Of a stretch of DNA of 12,337 bases, positions 6,307 through 12,337 are shown piece by piece. The notes under the pieces were generated by a model. That model had not been told where the DNA came from, searched no databases, and saw nothing but the letters and a program-made list of their open reading frames with translations. The stretch's first letter is position 1. The number at the start of each line of letters is the position of its first letter. The stretch is taken from contig DATFWZ010000716.1 of NCBI GenBank assembly GCA_035258765.1, forward strand, positions 1 through 12,337, given 5' to 3'. The translations under genes and the position numbers were made by a program. The stretch comes from SIAJ01 sp035258765 (lineage in GTDB: Bacteria > Planctomycetota > Planctomycetia > Gemmatales > Gemmataceae).

Positions 6307-8004
6307 TCAATCTTTGGCAGCCCCTGCCGCGGGAGCGACCCTGGGAGGCGCGGCCGCGAAACTCCTAAACCCCATCAACATGAACGCGCCGACATTCAAG
6401 CCGATTCGCACCTTCAGCCGGTCCCCGCCTTCGACGGTCACCCGCATCCCGGTGGTCATTGTTTCCATGAAGCCCATTCTGGTGAGGACCCCCTCAATCT
6501 CGTCCTTGGCGTTGGGATCGTTCATCGGCATCAGCCGCCGGATCAGTTCGACCGCCTTCTTGCCGTTCGACGAACTGTCCAGGACCGCCGCCGGGACCGG
6601 CTTGGCGGCCATCGCCTCTTTGAGGAACTTCATCCCGTCCGGGCCGTAGGCCGCGTACACGGCGTCCTTCGCGAACGCGAAATACGCCGTTTGCACCTTT
6701 CCGAAGATCTTCTTGGCCGGCTCCGCGGCCTCGCTCGAGAGGTCGACCTCGTGCACCGTCACGTCGCCGATCTTGCCGGCGTCGAACTTGAAGAGCCCGC
6801 GCGACTGGTCGGGGATTGCTTTCACCGCCTCCTTGATCGCCTTTTCAAGCTGGGCGCCTTCCTTGCAATGGACAGCCCCGATGGCCGTGTAGAACCCGTC
6901 CTTGTTCGGTCCGCGGATGGCGGCCGCCAGGTCCACCTCACCTGACTGGACCGTCGCCTTAAGGGACTTGAAGACCGCCTCGACGAGCGCGACCACTTCG
7001 GGCTTCTCACCGGCCAGGTCCTTCGCCGCCTCCTTCTGCCCGAACTCGATCAGCTTGACGAATGCCTCCTTGGCCTCGTCCGCGAACAGCGGGGCCTTGA
7101 CGAACAGGCGCTGAGCGTAGTCATCGCCGGCAAGGGCGGCAAACGCGTTCGTGGTCGGCGGCCGCTTCGTGATGTACTCGGCGAGCGCCGACTTCGGCAT
7201 CCCCTCCACCGAAACCTCGAGCGACAATTCCGCGGTCTTGGTGTCCGCGTCGAGACGCAGGGCCACCTCCTTCCCCTCGTCAAAGAGCGTCTTCAGCCAC
7301 CGGAGGGCCAGCCGCTGGGCCTGGTTGAAAGCCTCCTTCAACTCCGGCTCCGCGATCGCCTCCTTCAGGTGGTCCGATTGCTCACGGAGCGTCGTGAGCG
7401 CAAACTTCTTCGTCTCGGCCGGGATGCGGTCCAGCTTCACGCCGACGTAGGCGGCCGCCTTCTCCTTCGGGTTGATTACGTCCTTCGGGTCCAGGATGAC
7501 TTTGTCCTCGAGTACTTCGAATCCGCCGGCAGCGATGTACGCGTACTCCTTGTGTATTCGGCCGGACACGGGGAACGGGACCTGCGGCGGGACCACGACG
7601 TCAAACGTGCCCGGGTCCTTGCCCTTGTTCCACTTGATCTGGAACTCGTCGAGCATGTCGAAGAAGTCCTTCTCGCTCGTGACCGGGATCAGGAGAACGC
7701 CGCGACACTTCGTCAGGTCCTCGTCGATCGACCCGTAAAAACCGAACGGCCGCTTCGGGTCGATGCCGGGCAGCTTCTTCGGATCGAGATTGGGCAGGGC
7801 GTGCATTTCGAACGACTTGTAAAGGGCGTCCCCGCCAATGTTCTTGACGGTGGTCTTGACCATCTCGAGCAAGTCGTTGAGCGACTTGGCCTGGCCGACC
7901 ACGGCCGGGCCGGAGGTCTTCTCCTCCGGCCGCGGGGCGGCGGCAGCCGGAAAGGCGGTCAGCAAAAGGGCGCCGAGGGTCGAGACTGAGAGCAGGCGGA
8001 ACAT
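6307..8004 (-). CDS. Large secreted protein of unknown function
   Basis: I do not recognise a named domain in this 565-residue product. ATG at 8004 is chosen because a GAGG site lies six bases upstream; ATG at 8016 has none. The N-terminus MFRLLSVSTLGALLLTAFPA, then AAAPRPEE, is a clear signal peptide cleaved near residue 22, so the protein is exported. The body is lysine- and glutamate-rich and alternates hydrophobic strands with charged helices. Repeated wording such as VALRLDADTKTAELSLEVSV and the Gly-Phe and Tyr patches suggest a beta-rich repeated architecture resembling planctomycete secreted proteins of the DUF3352 sort, but this is only a resemblance. The tail (last 20 residues) is Ala/Pro-rich. 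The mature part holds almost no cysteine (one in TKCRG, one in VHCKEG). It lies 48 bases after the nucleotidyltransferase gene on the same strand and is followed by a hairpin. Confidence 0.7.
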   Translation of the reverse strand: MFRLLSVSTLGALLLTAFPAAAAPRPEEKTSGPAVVGQAKSLNDLLEMVKTTVKNIGGDALYKSFEMHALPNLDPKKLPGIDPKRPFGFYGSIDEDLTKCRGVLLIPVTSEKDFFDMLDEFQIKWNKGKDPGTFDVVVPPQVPFPVSGRIHKEYAYIAAGGFEVLEDKVILDPKDVINPKEKAAAYVGVKLDRIPAETKKFALTTLREQSDHLKEAIAEPELKEAFNQAQRLALRWLKTLFDEGKEVALRLDADTKTAELSLEVSVEGMPKSALAEYITKRPPTTNAFAALAGDDYAQRLFVKAPLFADEAKEAFVKLIEFGQKEAAKDLAGEKPEVVALVEAVFKSLKATVQSGEVDLAAAIRGPNKDGFYTAIGAVHCKEGAQLEKAIKEAVKAIPDQSRGLFKFDAGKIGDVTVHEVDLSSEAAEPAKKIFGKVQTAYFAFAKDAVYAAYGPDGMKFLKEAMAAKPVPAAVLDSSSNGKKAVELIRRLMPMNDPNAKDEIEGVLTRMGFMETMTTGMRVTVEGGDRLKVRIGLNVGAFMLMGFRSFAAAPPRVAPAAGAAKD

Positions 8005-8010
8005 GAGGCA

Positions 8011-8014
8011 CCTC
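8011..8014 (-). promoter_or_regulatory. Ribosome binding site of the secreted protein gene
   Basis: GAGG on the minus strand, within ATGAGGTG, lies six bases before ATG at 8004. It overlaps the alternative ATG at 8016 and decides the start in favour of 8004. Confidence 0.5.
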
Positions 8015-8052
8015 ATGGAAGGTCAACGCTGGGAGTCGAAGCGGTCTGGAGG

Positions 8053-8640
8053 TCAGCCCTCCGGATTGGCAAGGATGCCGCGCAGGCGCTCAGCCAGCCC
8101 GGCCGGCAGGCGGTCGCACCAGGCCTCATCGATTAGACCGACACCGATCAGGTCCTGAATGTGCACCTGGTCCTTGAGCCGAAAGGACGTGAGCTTCATT
8201 CGGACAAGAGACTCGAGCGGCAGGACACGGAACGGAGGCGCCAGGTCGTGAGGTTCGACGTCCGGGGAGGGCTCGATCGAGTCCGCTCGCACTTTTTCGT
8301 TTGCGAACAGGACGTGTACGGCGTCCCGGGCCTTGGCCTTCGCTCCGTCGAGGAACATGTCCAAGCCGGCCGCGTGACGGTACACGAAGCCGACACCCTC
8401 GAGTGCGACTCGGGCCGCCTCCAGGTCGGAGCGGCGGATCAGAACATCGACGTCCTGCGTGTTGCGGACGGCGGCCTTGTCCACGCGGGCGACCCAGACG
8501 GCGACGGCGTTCCCGCCGACAACGGCGTACGGAACATGGGCCGCGTCCAGCGCGGCAGTCGCCCGGAGCATGCGATCGCGGACGTCTTGCACGGCACGCA
8601 CCATGCGATCGAGAACGAGATCAGCGGACGGCCTTAGCAT
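8053..8640 (-). CDS. Stand-alone nucleotidyltransferase (AbiEii / minimal NTase type)
   Basis: A 195-residue cytoplasmic protein of the DNA polymerase beta-type nucleotidyltransferase superfamily, which transfers a nucleotide to a target molecule; the target here is unknown. The fold signature is clear: AVVGGNAVAVW (Gly42-Gly43) followed by NTQDVDVLI with Asp63 and Asp65 as metal ligands, and Asp106 in KARDAVHVLF as a candidate third acid. The segment MKLTSFRLKDQVHIQDL (about 148-164) is the helix typical of AbiEii-like and related NTases. The start ATG at 8640 gives MLRPSADLV; an upstream frame to 8691 would cross the hemF start. No HEPN, AbiEi or other antitoxin partner lies next to it, so it is not part of an evident toxin-antitoxin pair. 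It is divergent from hemF across 49 bases. Confidence 0.8.
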   Translation of the reverse strand: MLRPSADLVLDRMVRAVQDVRDRMLRATAALDAAHVPYAVVGGNAVAVWVARVDKAAVRNTQDVDVLIRRSDLEAARVALEGVGFVYRHAAGLDMFLDGAKAKARDAVHVLFANEKVRADSIEPSPDVEPHDLAPPFRVLPLESLVRMKLTSFRLKDQVHIQDLIGVGLIDEAWCDRLPAGLAERLRGILANPEG

Positions 8641-8689
8641 AGTGTTTATGGTAGGCCCTCTCCCGACTGCGTGCCTGATCAAAAACCGC

Positions 8690-9589
8690 ATGAACCTCGC
8701 ACAGCTTCACACCGCCGCCGTCGAATATTTTCGTGAATTGCAGGACCGAATCTGTGTCGGCCTTCAATTGATTGACTGCGCGGGCCGGTTCCGCGAGGAC
8801 AACTGGGACCGCGAGGGCGGGGGCGGGGGCCGATCGCGGGTCCTCGCCGACGGAGGGGTGTTCGAGAAGGCCGGCGTCAATTTCTCGGAAGTGACGGGGG
8901 AAATGTCACCCGAGTTCGCGAAGCAGCTCCCGGGTGCCGGAACCGCCTTTACGGCCACCGGAGTCTCCCTGGTGCTGCACCCCAGGAACCCCTACGTCCC
9001 GACGGTGCACGCCAATTTCCGGTACCTGACCAAGGGGGACGCGTGGTGGTTCGGCGGCGGCGCTGACTTGACCCCCTGTTACCCGTTCCGCGAGGACGTC
9101 GTCCACTTCCACAAGACGTGGAAGGCGGTGTGCGACGCGCACGCACCGCCCGTGGACTACCGGGCCATGAAAAAGGACTGCGACGACTACTTCTTCCTTC
9201 CCCATCGTCAGGAGGCCCGCGGCGTCGGCGGGATCTTCTTCGACTACAAATCCGGGGACATGGAGTCGTGGTTCGCGTTCGTGATGGACGCCGGGGATGT
9301 GTTCTTGTCGAGCTACCTGCCAATCGTCGAGCGCCGCAAGGACACTGCCTACGGCCAGCGCGAGCGACGTTTTCAGGAGTACCGCCGCGGCCGGTACGTC
9401 GAGTTCAACTTGCTCTACGACCGGGGGACAGTGTTCGGACTGAAGACGAACGGTCGGGTGGAGTCGATCCTGATGTCGCTGCCGCCGGCGGTGCGCTTCT
9501 GGTACGACTACCGACCGGAGCCCGGGTCGAAGGAGGCGGAGCTGACCGAGTACTGGTTGAAGCCGCGGGATTGGGCGGAGATGGGGTGA
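8690..9589 (+). CDS. hemF: Oxygen-dependent coproporphyrinogen III oxidase
   Basis: HemF decarboxylates two propionates of coproporphyrinogen III to vinyl groups with O2, giving protoporphyrinogen IX for haem synthesis in the cytoplasm. The 299-residue product has the normal length and every family block: FEKAGVNFSEVTG (about 58-70), ATGVSLVLHPRNPYVPTVHA (89-108), WWFGGGADLTPCYPF (119-133), DDYFFLPHRQEARGVGGIFF (165-184), YVEFNLLYDRGTVFG, ESILMSLPP and the terminal KPRDW. Histidines 97, 107, 139/141 and 172 correspond to the conserved set thought to bind metal. ATG at 8690 fits the usual N-terminus (YFRELQDRIC). No Shine-Dalgarno is seen. The enzyme needs oxygen, which fits an aerobic organism with an alternative complex III nearby. 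The unknown 305-residue gene begins three bases after its stop. Confidence 0.97.
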   Translation: MNLAQLHTAAVEYFRELQDRICVGLQLIDCAGRFREDNWDREGGGGGRSRVLADGGVFEKAGVNFSEVTGEMSPEFAKQLPGAGTAFTATGVSLVLHPRNPYVPTVHANFRYLTKGDAWWFGGGADLTPCYPFREDVVHFHKTWKAVCDAHAPPVDYRAMKKDCDDYFFLPHRQEARGVGGIFFDYKSGDMESWFAFVMDAGDVFLSSYLPIVERRKDTAYGQRERRFQEYRRGRYVEFNLLYDRGTVFGLKTNGRVESILMSLPPAVRFWYDYRPEPGSKEAELTEYWLKPRDWAEMG

Positions 9590-9592
9590 CGC

Positions 9593-10510
9593 ATGGGCCT
9601 ATTTAGCTGGCCGTTTGGACGGGCCAAGCACCCCGTCACCGAAAAGCCGTTCATGGCCATTCCGATCACCTTCTGGGAGGCGGAGGGTCAGATGGGCCGC
9701 GCCTGGGCGATGCGGTTCGTTTTCACAACACTCCCCGATCGCCTTCAGGACGTGGCGTTTATTCACGCTGCCGCGATTGACCTCCTGCACACGCTGAAGG
9801 ACGCGAAGACAGCGGCGGCCCGACGAGTGCGACGGCACATCGACTCCAGCGCCTGGTACGCCGACTCCACCTGTCTTGAGGCCCCGGTCGAGGTCGTCGG
9901 CTCTTCCGGGCTATGGATTCGTGTGTCCAAATTGCCCCGGCAGGACATCCCAGCCAGCGTCGGGTCGGGGGACGATTGGACCGGGCCCCTCCTTGTGCGA
10001 TTTGCGGCCCGGCCGCGCGACCTGCGCGTCGTCGAGCGGCCGGCGGAAACAACCGTCGGCCGTGCCCGCCAACGGATCGAGCGCCTCCGGCGCCGCGGCG
10101 CCTCGCCCGTCCTCGCCGCCCTTGTTCAGGCGAATTATGGGCTGTTCGATCCGAACGGGGCGGACAACCTTCCGTGCATGGTCGTTTTCAGCCACGATGA
10201 CTCGGTGACCGTTGACGAACTGGACGCCATCGCCGAAAGGTTCGGTGTGGTGAATTGTCAGCCACAGTCAGATCCCGACTTGGCGGCTATATCCGAGATG
10301 GTCACGAACGAAACGGCGGTGATGTACCGTCGCCGCCGGGTCCCCATGCGGTTCACGGACGGGCGATTGGTATACGCGGCCGACCTCTGGATCACCCGCG
10401 AGTTCCTGCCGGACGGCTATGTCTCCGCTCGCGAGCTATTGTGCCTGGCCGAACCGACCGACCGCGGCGGGCTCGAATTGTTCCCGCAAGACGAACATCC
10501 TGGCGACTGA
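9593..10510 (+). CDS. Hypothetical protein coupled to hemF
   Basis: I do not recognise this 305-residue protein. It has no signal peptide or membrane segment and should be cytoplasmic. Visible traits: a hydrophobic N-terminal stretch MGLFSWPFGR, an Arg-rich cluster RRVRRH near 78-82 and another RARQRIERLRRRG near 157-169, a beta-strand-like segment PCMVVFSHDDSVTV (about 194-207), and MYRRRRVPMRF near 244-254. Aromatic residues and aspartates are scattered with no obvious catalytic pattern. The ATG lies three bases after the hemF TGA, and GGGGTGA just upstream can serve as ribosome binding site, so it is almost certainly in the hemF transcript. A strong hairpin follows after about 80 bases. 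Whether it has any role in haem synthesis cannot be told from the sequence. Confidence 0.75.
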   Translation: MGLFSWPFGRAKHPVTEKPFMAIPITFWEAEGQMGRAWAMRFVFTTLPDRLQDVAFIHAAAIDLLHTLKDAKTAAARRVRRHIDSSAWYADSTCLEAPVEVVGSSGLWIRVSKLPRQDIPASVGSGDDWTGPLLVRFAARPRDLRVVERPAETTVGRARQRIERLRRRGASPVLAALVQANYGLFDPNGADNLPCMVVFSHDDSVTVDELDAIAERFGVVNCQPQSDPDLAAISEMVTNETAVMYRRRRVPMRFTDGRLVYAADLWITREFLPDGYVSARELLCLAEPTDRGGLELFPQDEHPGD

Positions 10511-10593
10511 ACGTCCCACCGCGCGCCCTAGACTCGAGTCCGTCCGCCCACCGCGAATGGACTGCCGAGTGACTGTCTTCCTTAACGGAAACG

Positions 10594-10627
10594 GGCTACG
10601 GGCCGTCTTCCCAGACGACCCGTAGCC
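10594..10627. terminator. Strong bidirectional hairpin between convergent genes
   Basis: GGCTACGGG (10594-10602) pairs with CCCGTAGCC (10619-10627); after one C/A mismatch CGTCT pairs with AGACG, closing a TCCC loop. The 14-pair stem sits between the stop at 10510 (plus) and the stop at 10647 (minus), so it can serve both genes. There is no T-run on the plus side and only CGTTT on the minus side, so release may need help from Rho or another factor. Confidence 0.7.
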
Positions 10628-10646
10628 GGTCCCCTCGGATTCCAAC

Positions 10647-10994
10647 TTACTTCTTTGTCTTGTGGCCCCCGTTGTGGTTGCGGTTGTAGTCAAAGCTGTA
10701 GTACTGGAAGTTCTTCGAATAGAAGAAGCCACTCGAGTAACCCGTCGCGAACCACGGGTAGACCGGCTTCGGCGTTGCGAAATACTGCCCGGGGAAGTAC
10801 GTCGTGGTCGGGAAGAACGTGGGATAGAGCGTCGGGTAGTACACCGAAATGAACGGCTTCAGGAAGCTCGGGTACGACGATACCACCGGGCTGCTCGCGT
10901 AGGTCGAGTAACCGAATTTCACGTCGGCCGAGGCGTTGCCGGCCGTCAGGGTCAAGCCGGCGGCACAGGCGAGGGTCAGGATCGCGGCTCTCAT
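10647..10994 (-). CDS. Small secreted Tyr/Phe-rich protein
   Basis: A 115-residue exported protein of unknown function. ATG at 10994 is supported by AGGAGA eight bases before it and by a clear signal peptide, MRAAILTLACAAGLTLTA, with probable cleavage at ASA-DV (after residue 23). The mature part of about 92 residues has 14 tyrosines and 12 phenylalanines, many in short Pro-containing steps (VYYPTLYPTFFPTTTYFPG, then KPVYPWF), no cysteine, and ends in a basic, His/Asn-rich tail NRNHNGGHKTKK. This composition suggests a cell-surface or matrix component that packs by aromatic stacking or is cross-linked through tyrosine, but that is inference. A long frame up to 11351 is not used because its first 119 residues look like chance translation of the untranslated region. 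Confidence 0.7.
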   Translation of the reverse strand: MRAAILTLACAAGLTLTAGNASADVKFGYSTYASSPVVSSYPSFLKPFISVYYPTLYPTFFPTTTYFPGQYFATPKPVYPWFATGYSSGFFYSKNFQYYSFDYNRNHNGGHKTKK

Positions 10995-11000
10995 TGGAGT

Positions 11001-11006
11001 TCTCCT
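11001..11006 (-). promoter_or_regulatory. Ribosome binding site of the Tyr/Phe-rich protein gene
   Basis: AGGAGA on the minus strand, six to eight bases before ATG at 10994; the best Shine-Dalgarno in the window and the reason for this start. Confidence 0.7.
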
Positions 11007-11125
11007 TGGTTGTTGGATCGCCGGGCTGCTTGCTCGTTTGTTCCCGGCGTTCTGCCCGTCGGACGGAAAGGAAAATTGGAATTGCGCGCGTCGATTTCCG
11101 GACAAGAATCCGGACGGATTGGCAA

Positions 11126-11229
11126 AAAAGTGAGAAGCTGTTGGACGGCGTGGCCCGCGCGTCGGCGGCCCAACAAGTCGCGGCGACCCGGCGGGGCGCT
11201 CGTCGGACAGGCCGATTTTTCTCACTTCT
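11126..11229 (-). ncRNA. Candidate structured RNA or leader element
   Basis: Read on the minus strand, AGAAGTGAGAA (11229-11219) pairs with TTCTCACTTTT (11136-11126), nine exact pairs plus a G-U and an A-U. This closes a loop holding three further local stems: TCGG/CCGA (11203-11206 with 11212-11215), GTCG/CGAC (11177-11180 with 11184-11187) and TGTTGG/CCAACA (11139-11144 with 11170-11175). The closing stem ends in a run of six T on the minus strand, as in an intrinsic terminator. It lies 130-235 bases upstream of the Tyr/Phe-rich protein gene and could be its leader or a separate small RNA. Short GC stems arise easily in GC-rich DNA, so this is only a candidate. Confidence 0.25.
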
Positions 11230-11277
11230 GGTGCACGATTTGAACTGCCATTCCCAGGACTGAGGAACCCCGAGGCG

Positions 11278-11313
11278 GCCCGCGGTCGCGGGCTTGGATT
11301 TCCCACTTTTTTT
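11278..11313 (+). terminator. Weak hairpin followed by T7 run
   Basis: GCCCGC (11278-11283), loop GGTC, GCGGGC (11288-11293), then a run of seven T at 11307-11313. The gap between stem and T-run is too long for a classic intrinsic terminator, and no plus-strand gene precedes it. It may be incidental. Confidence 0.2.
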
Positions 11314-11477
11314 CCTGCCGCGCCACTGGCCGCCCCCAGCCGCTCACGCACAATACGACCACGCCCACCGATCTATTGAGCGCTCCCGCGCACCGCGCCG
11401 ACTCGCTCGCTCCGCCCGCCAATGGCCGGGCGGCGGCTCGCGGTTTGCGAAGGAACTCACGCCCCGTCGCGGCCCCC

Positions 11478-11482
11478 GGAGA
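11478..11482 (+). promoter_or_regulatory. Ribosome binding site of the 99-residue membrane protein gene
   Basis: GGAGA eight bases before ATG at 11491; it decides this start over an upstream in-frame ATG at 11422. Confidence 0.55.
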
Positions 11483-11490
11483 CGACCCGC

Positions 11491-11790
11491 ATGCAGGGAC
11501 CCGAATCGGCCACCATTGAAGTCCACGAGGTGCCCGCGCAGATCCGCGGGCTCGCCGTGGGCGCGTTCGCGATGAGCTTCTTCTCGTTGCTCGTCTTCTG
11601 GCTAATCCCGTGGGGGTTCCTACTCGGGCTGGCGTCGATCATCCTCGGGGCGTTGAGTATCGCGCTCGGGGTCCGGACGGTTAACCGCGGGTTGTACTTG
11701 CCCCTCGGGGCTGTGTTGGTCGCCGGCACCAGCATGACGATGGCCCTTCTGACTACCAAGCTGTCGCATTGGATCTTTGTGGAGTTCTGA
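11491..11790 (+). CDS. Small membrane protein upstream of actA
   Basis: A 99-residue protein with an N-terminal cytoplasmic tail (about 1-20, acidic then AQIRG) and probably three membrane segments (about 21-39, 42-60 and 68-88), the middle pair joined by a short IPWG turn. The Ala/Gly/Leu-rich pattern resembles small DUF4190-like membrane proteins, but I cannot assign a family firmly. It begins with a good Shine-Dalgarno and ends 75 bases before actA on the same strand, separated by a strong hairpin. Because of its place it may be an assembly or accessory factor of the respiratory complex, or merely an upstream neighbour. No catalytic or metal-binding motif is seen. Confidence 0.7.
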   Translation: MQGPESATIEVHEVPAQIRGLAVGAFAMSFFSLLVFWLIPWGFLLGLASIILGALSIALGVRTVNRGLYLPLGAVLVAGTSMTMALLTTKLSHWIFVEF

Positions 11791-11805
11791 GTCCCCGGGT
11801 ACGCG

Positions 11806-11843
11806 ACGACCCGCCCGGCGTCCCGACGCCGCGGGCGGGTCGT
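11806..11843 (+). terminator. Strong hairpin between the small membrane protein gene and actA
   Basis: ACGACCCGCCC (11806-11816) pairs with GGGCGGGTCGT (11833-11843) and inside it GGCGT (11817-11821) pairs with ACGCC (11826-11830) over a CCCG loop, with a two-base bulge (GC). The 16-pair stem is not followed by a T-run, so it may be a Rho-assisted terminator, an mRNA-stability or processing element. It ends seven bases before the actA ribosome binding site. Confidence 0.5.
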
Positions 11844-11850
11844 TCCCCAC

Positions 11851-11856
11851 GAAGGA
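11851..11856 (+). promoter_or_regulatory. Ribosome binding site of actA
   Basis: GAAGGA nine bases before ATG at 11866. It lies directly behind the hairpin, so folding of that hairpin leaves the site free. Confidence 0.5.
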
Positions 11857-11865
11857 CGACCACTG

Positions 11866-12337
11866 ATGGCCCAGATCTTCCACCGCGGGATGAATTCCCT
11901 GGCCCGGATCACCGTGTTCGGGCTGCCCCTGTTGTTCGCCGGCTCCGTCCTCGGCGGGACCATCATCTACCGGTCCGGGTACATCACCGGCGAGCGCCAG
12001 GTCATCGACCAGCCGGTCCCGTTCAGCCACAAGCACCACGTCGGCGAGCTCGGAATCGACTGCCGGTACTGCCACACGTCGGTCGAGACGTCCGCGTTCG
12101 CCGGCATCCCGCCGACCAAGACGTGCATGAACTGCCACCAACAGATGTGGGCCGGGTCCGAGATGCTCGGCGTCGTCCGCGAAAGCTATCGGCTGAACCA
12201 GTCGATCCCCTGGGAGCGGGTCCACAACCTGCCGCGGTACGTCTACTTCAACCATTCCATCCACATCGCCAAGGGCGTCGGCTGTTACTCCTGCCACGGC
12301 GAGGTGGACAAGATGAGCCTGACGTACCAGGACAAGC
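11866..12337 (+). CDS. actA: Multiheme cytochrome c subunit of alternative complex III (ActA), 3' end cut by window
   Basis: ActA is the multiheme c-type cytochrome of alternative complex III, the quinol:electron-acceptor oxidoreductase that replaces cytochrome bc1 in many planctomycetes. It sits on the outer face of the membrane, anchored by one N-terminal segment. The 157 residues present show that segment (about 12-34), the conserved PVPFSHKHHVGELGIDCRYC block, and three CxxCH haem sites: CRYCH (66-70), CMNCH (87-91) and CYSCH (140-144). The family usually has five, so two more are expected beyond the edge. NHSIH (130-133) offers distal histidine ligands. VETSAFAGIPPTKTC and PRYVYFNHSIHIAKGVGC are close to family consensus as I remember it. 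The start ATG has GAAGGA nine bases upstream. actB (molybdopterin-oxidoreductase-like, iron-sulfur) and the further act genes should follow to the right. Confidence 0.9.
   Translation, partial: MAQIFHRGMNSLARITVFGLPLLFAGSVLGGTIIYRSGYITGERQVIDQPVPFSHKHHVGELGIDCRYCHTSVETSAFAGIPPTKTCMNCHQQMWAGSEMLGVVRESYRLNQSIPWERVHNLPRYVYFNHSIHIAKGVGCYSCHGEVDKMSLTYQDK

Larger units (their letters stand above)
10995..11490. other. Gene-free stretch with several inverted repeats
   Basis: No convincing coding frame, tRNA or known RNA family is seen here. It must contain the divergent promoters of the Tyr/Phe-rich protein gene (minus) and of the 99-residue membrane protein gene (plus), though I find no clear -35/-10 pair for either. 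It holds a candidate structured RNA (11126-11229), a 6-bp hairpin with a later T7 run (11278-11313), and tandem TCCGGAC words near 11097-11115. Confidence 0.6.

Noticed and set aside
5824..6945. 373-residue open frame on the plus strand
   Set aside because: Covers two real minus-strand genes and the hairpin between them; composition is that of an antisense shadow (many Arg, His, Gln, Asp).
8053..8640. Toxin-antitoxin or abortive infection system around the nucleotidyltransferase
   Set aside because: No partner gene on either side; neighbours are hemF and a secreted protein. A defence role cannot be supported.
11232..11252. tRNA-like 3' end on the minus strand (GTTCAAATC followed by GTGCACCA)
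   Set aside because: The bases either side of the T-loop-like word do not pair as a T-stem, and no acceptor, D or anticodon arm is found upstream; probably chance.
10995..11351. N-terminal extension of the Tyr/Phe-rich protein frame up to 11351
   Set aside because: The extra residues are Arg/Pro/Ser-rich as expected of non-coding GC-rich DNA, and the signal peptide with a strong ribosome binding site begins at 10994.
11620..12297. 225-residue open frame on the minus strand opposite the small membrane protein and actA
   Set aside because: The opposite strand encodes haem-binding motifs and has proper ribosome binding sites; this frame is Asp/Arg/Val-rich shadow.
1..12337. CRISPR array, insertion sequence or integrated element
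   Set aside because: No regularly spaced repeats, transposase, integrase or terminal inverted repeats are visible, and I saw no abrupt change in base composition.

Overview
This GC-rich window carries 12 protein genes on both strands and reads as chromosomal DNA of a planctomycete, most likely a member of the Gemmataceae. Three things suggest this: a protein whose C-terminal half (ARGIYDERAFDR, ALMDAGCD, GCWLIDVIL) belongs to a paralogue family I know from Gemmata-type genomes; the beginning of an alternative complex III (ActA) locus of planctomycete type; and several secreted proteins with no obvious relatives outside that group. The lineage is an inference from remembered families, not from a search.

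Region by region. Positions 1-3682 (minus strand) hold, in transcription order, a secreted two-domain alpha/beta hydrolase, a DUF3467 protein and the cobalamin enzyme CbiET/CobL, which runs off the left edge. The last two overlap by ATGA. A divergent plus-strand pair follows (3790-5580): a D-threonine aldolase / D-serine dehydratase family PLP enzyme, apparently read from a leaderless promoter, then the Gemmata-type paralogue. Convergent to it on the minus strand (8640-5599) are a stand-alone nucleotidyltransferase, a 565-residue secreted protein of unknown function, and a CPBP-like membrane protein with an altered first catalytic motif. Divergent from the nucleotidyltransferase is hemF (oxygen-dependent coproporphyrinogen III oxidase), closely followed by an unknown 305-residue gene. 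A strong two-way hairpin separates this pair from a convergent gene for a small, Tyr/Phe-rich secreted protein.

A gene-free stretch of about 500 bases (10995-11490) contains good local inverted repeats, including a candidate structured RNA on the minus strand. The right end begins a plus-strand unit: a 99-residue membrane protein, a strong hairpin, and actA, a multiheme cytochrome c cut by the window edge after three haem motifs.

How the genes work together: the only visible common theme is tetrapyrroles and their use (CbiET in the corrin pathway, HemF in haem synthesis, ActA as a c-type cytochrome of the respiratory chain), but these are three separate transcription units. I see no defence system, CRISPR array, integrase, transposase, rRNA or complete tRNA. 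The window is mostly ordinary core and lineage-specific chromosome. The points most worth a second look are the altered CPBP motif, the leaderless promoter, the possible structured RNA at 11126-11229, and the Tyr/Phe-rich secreted protein.
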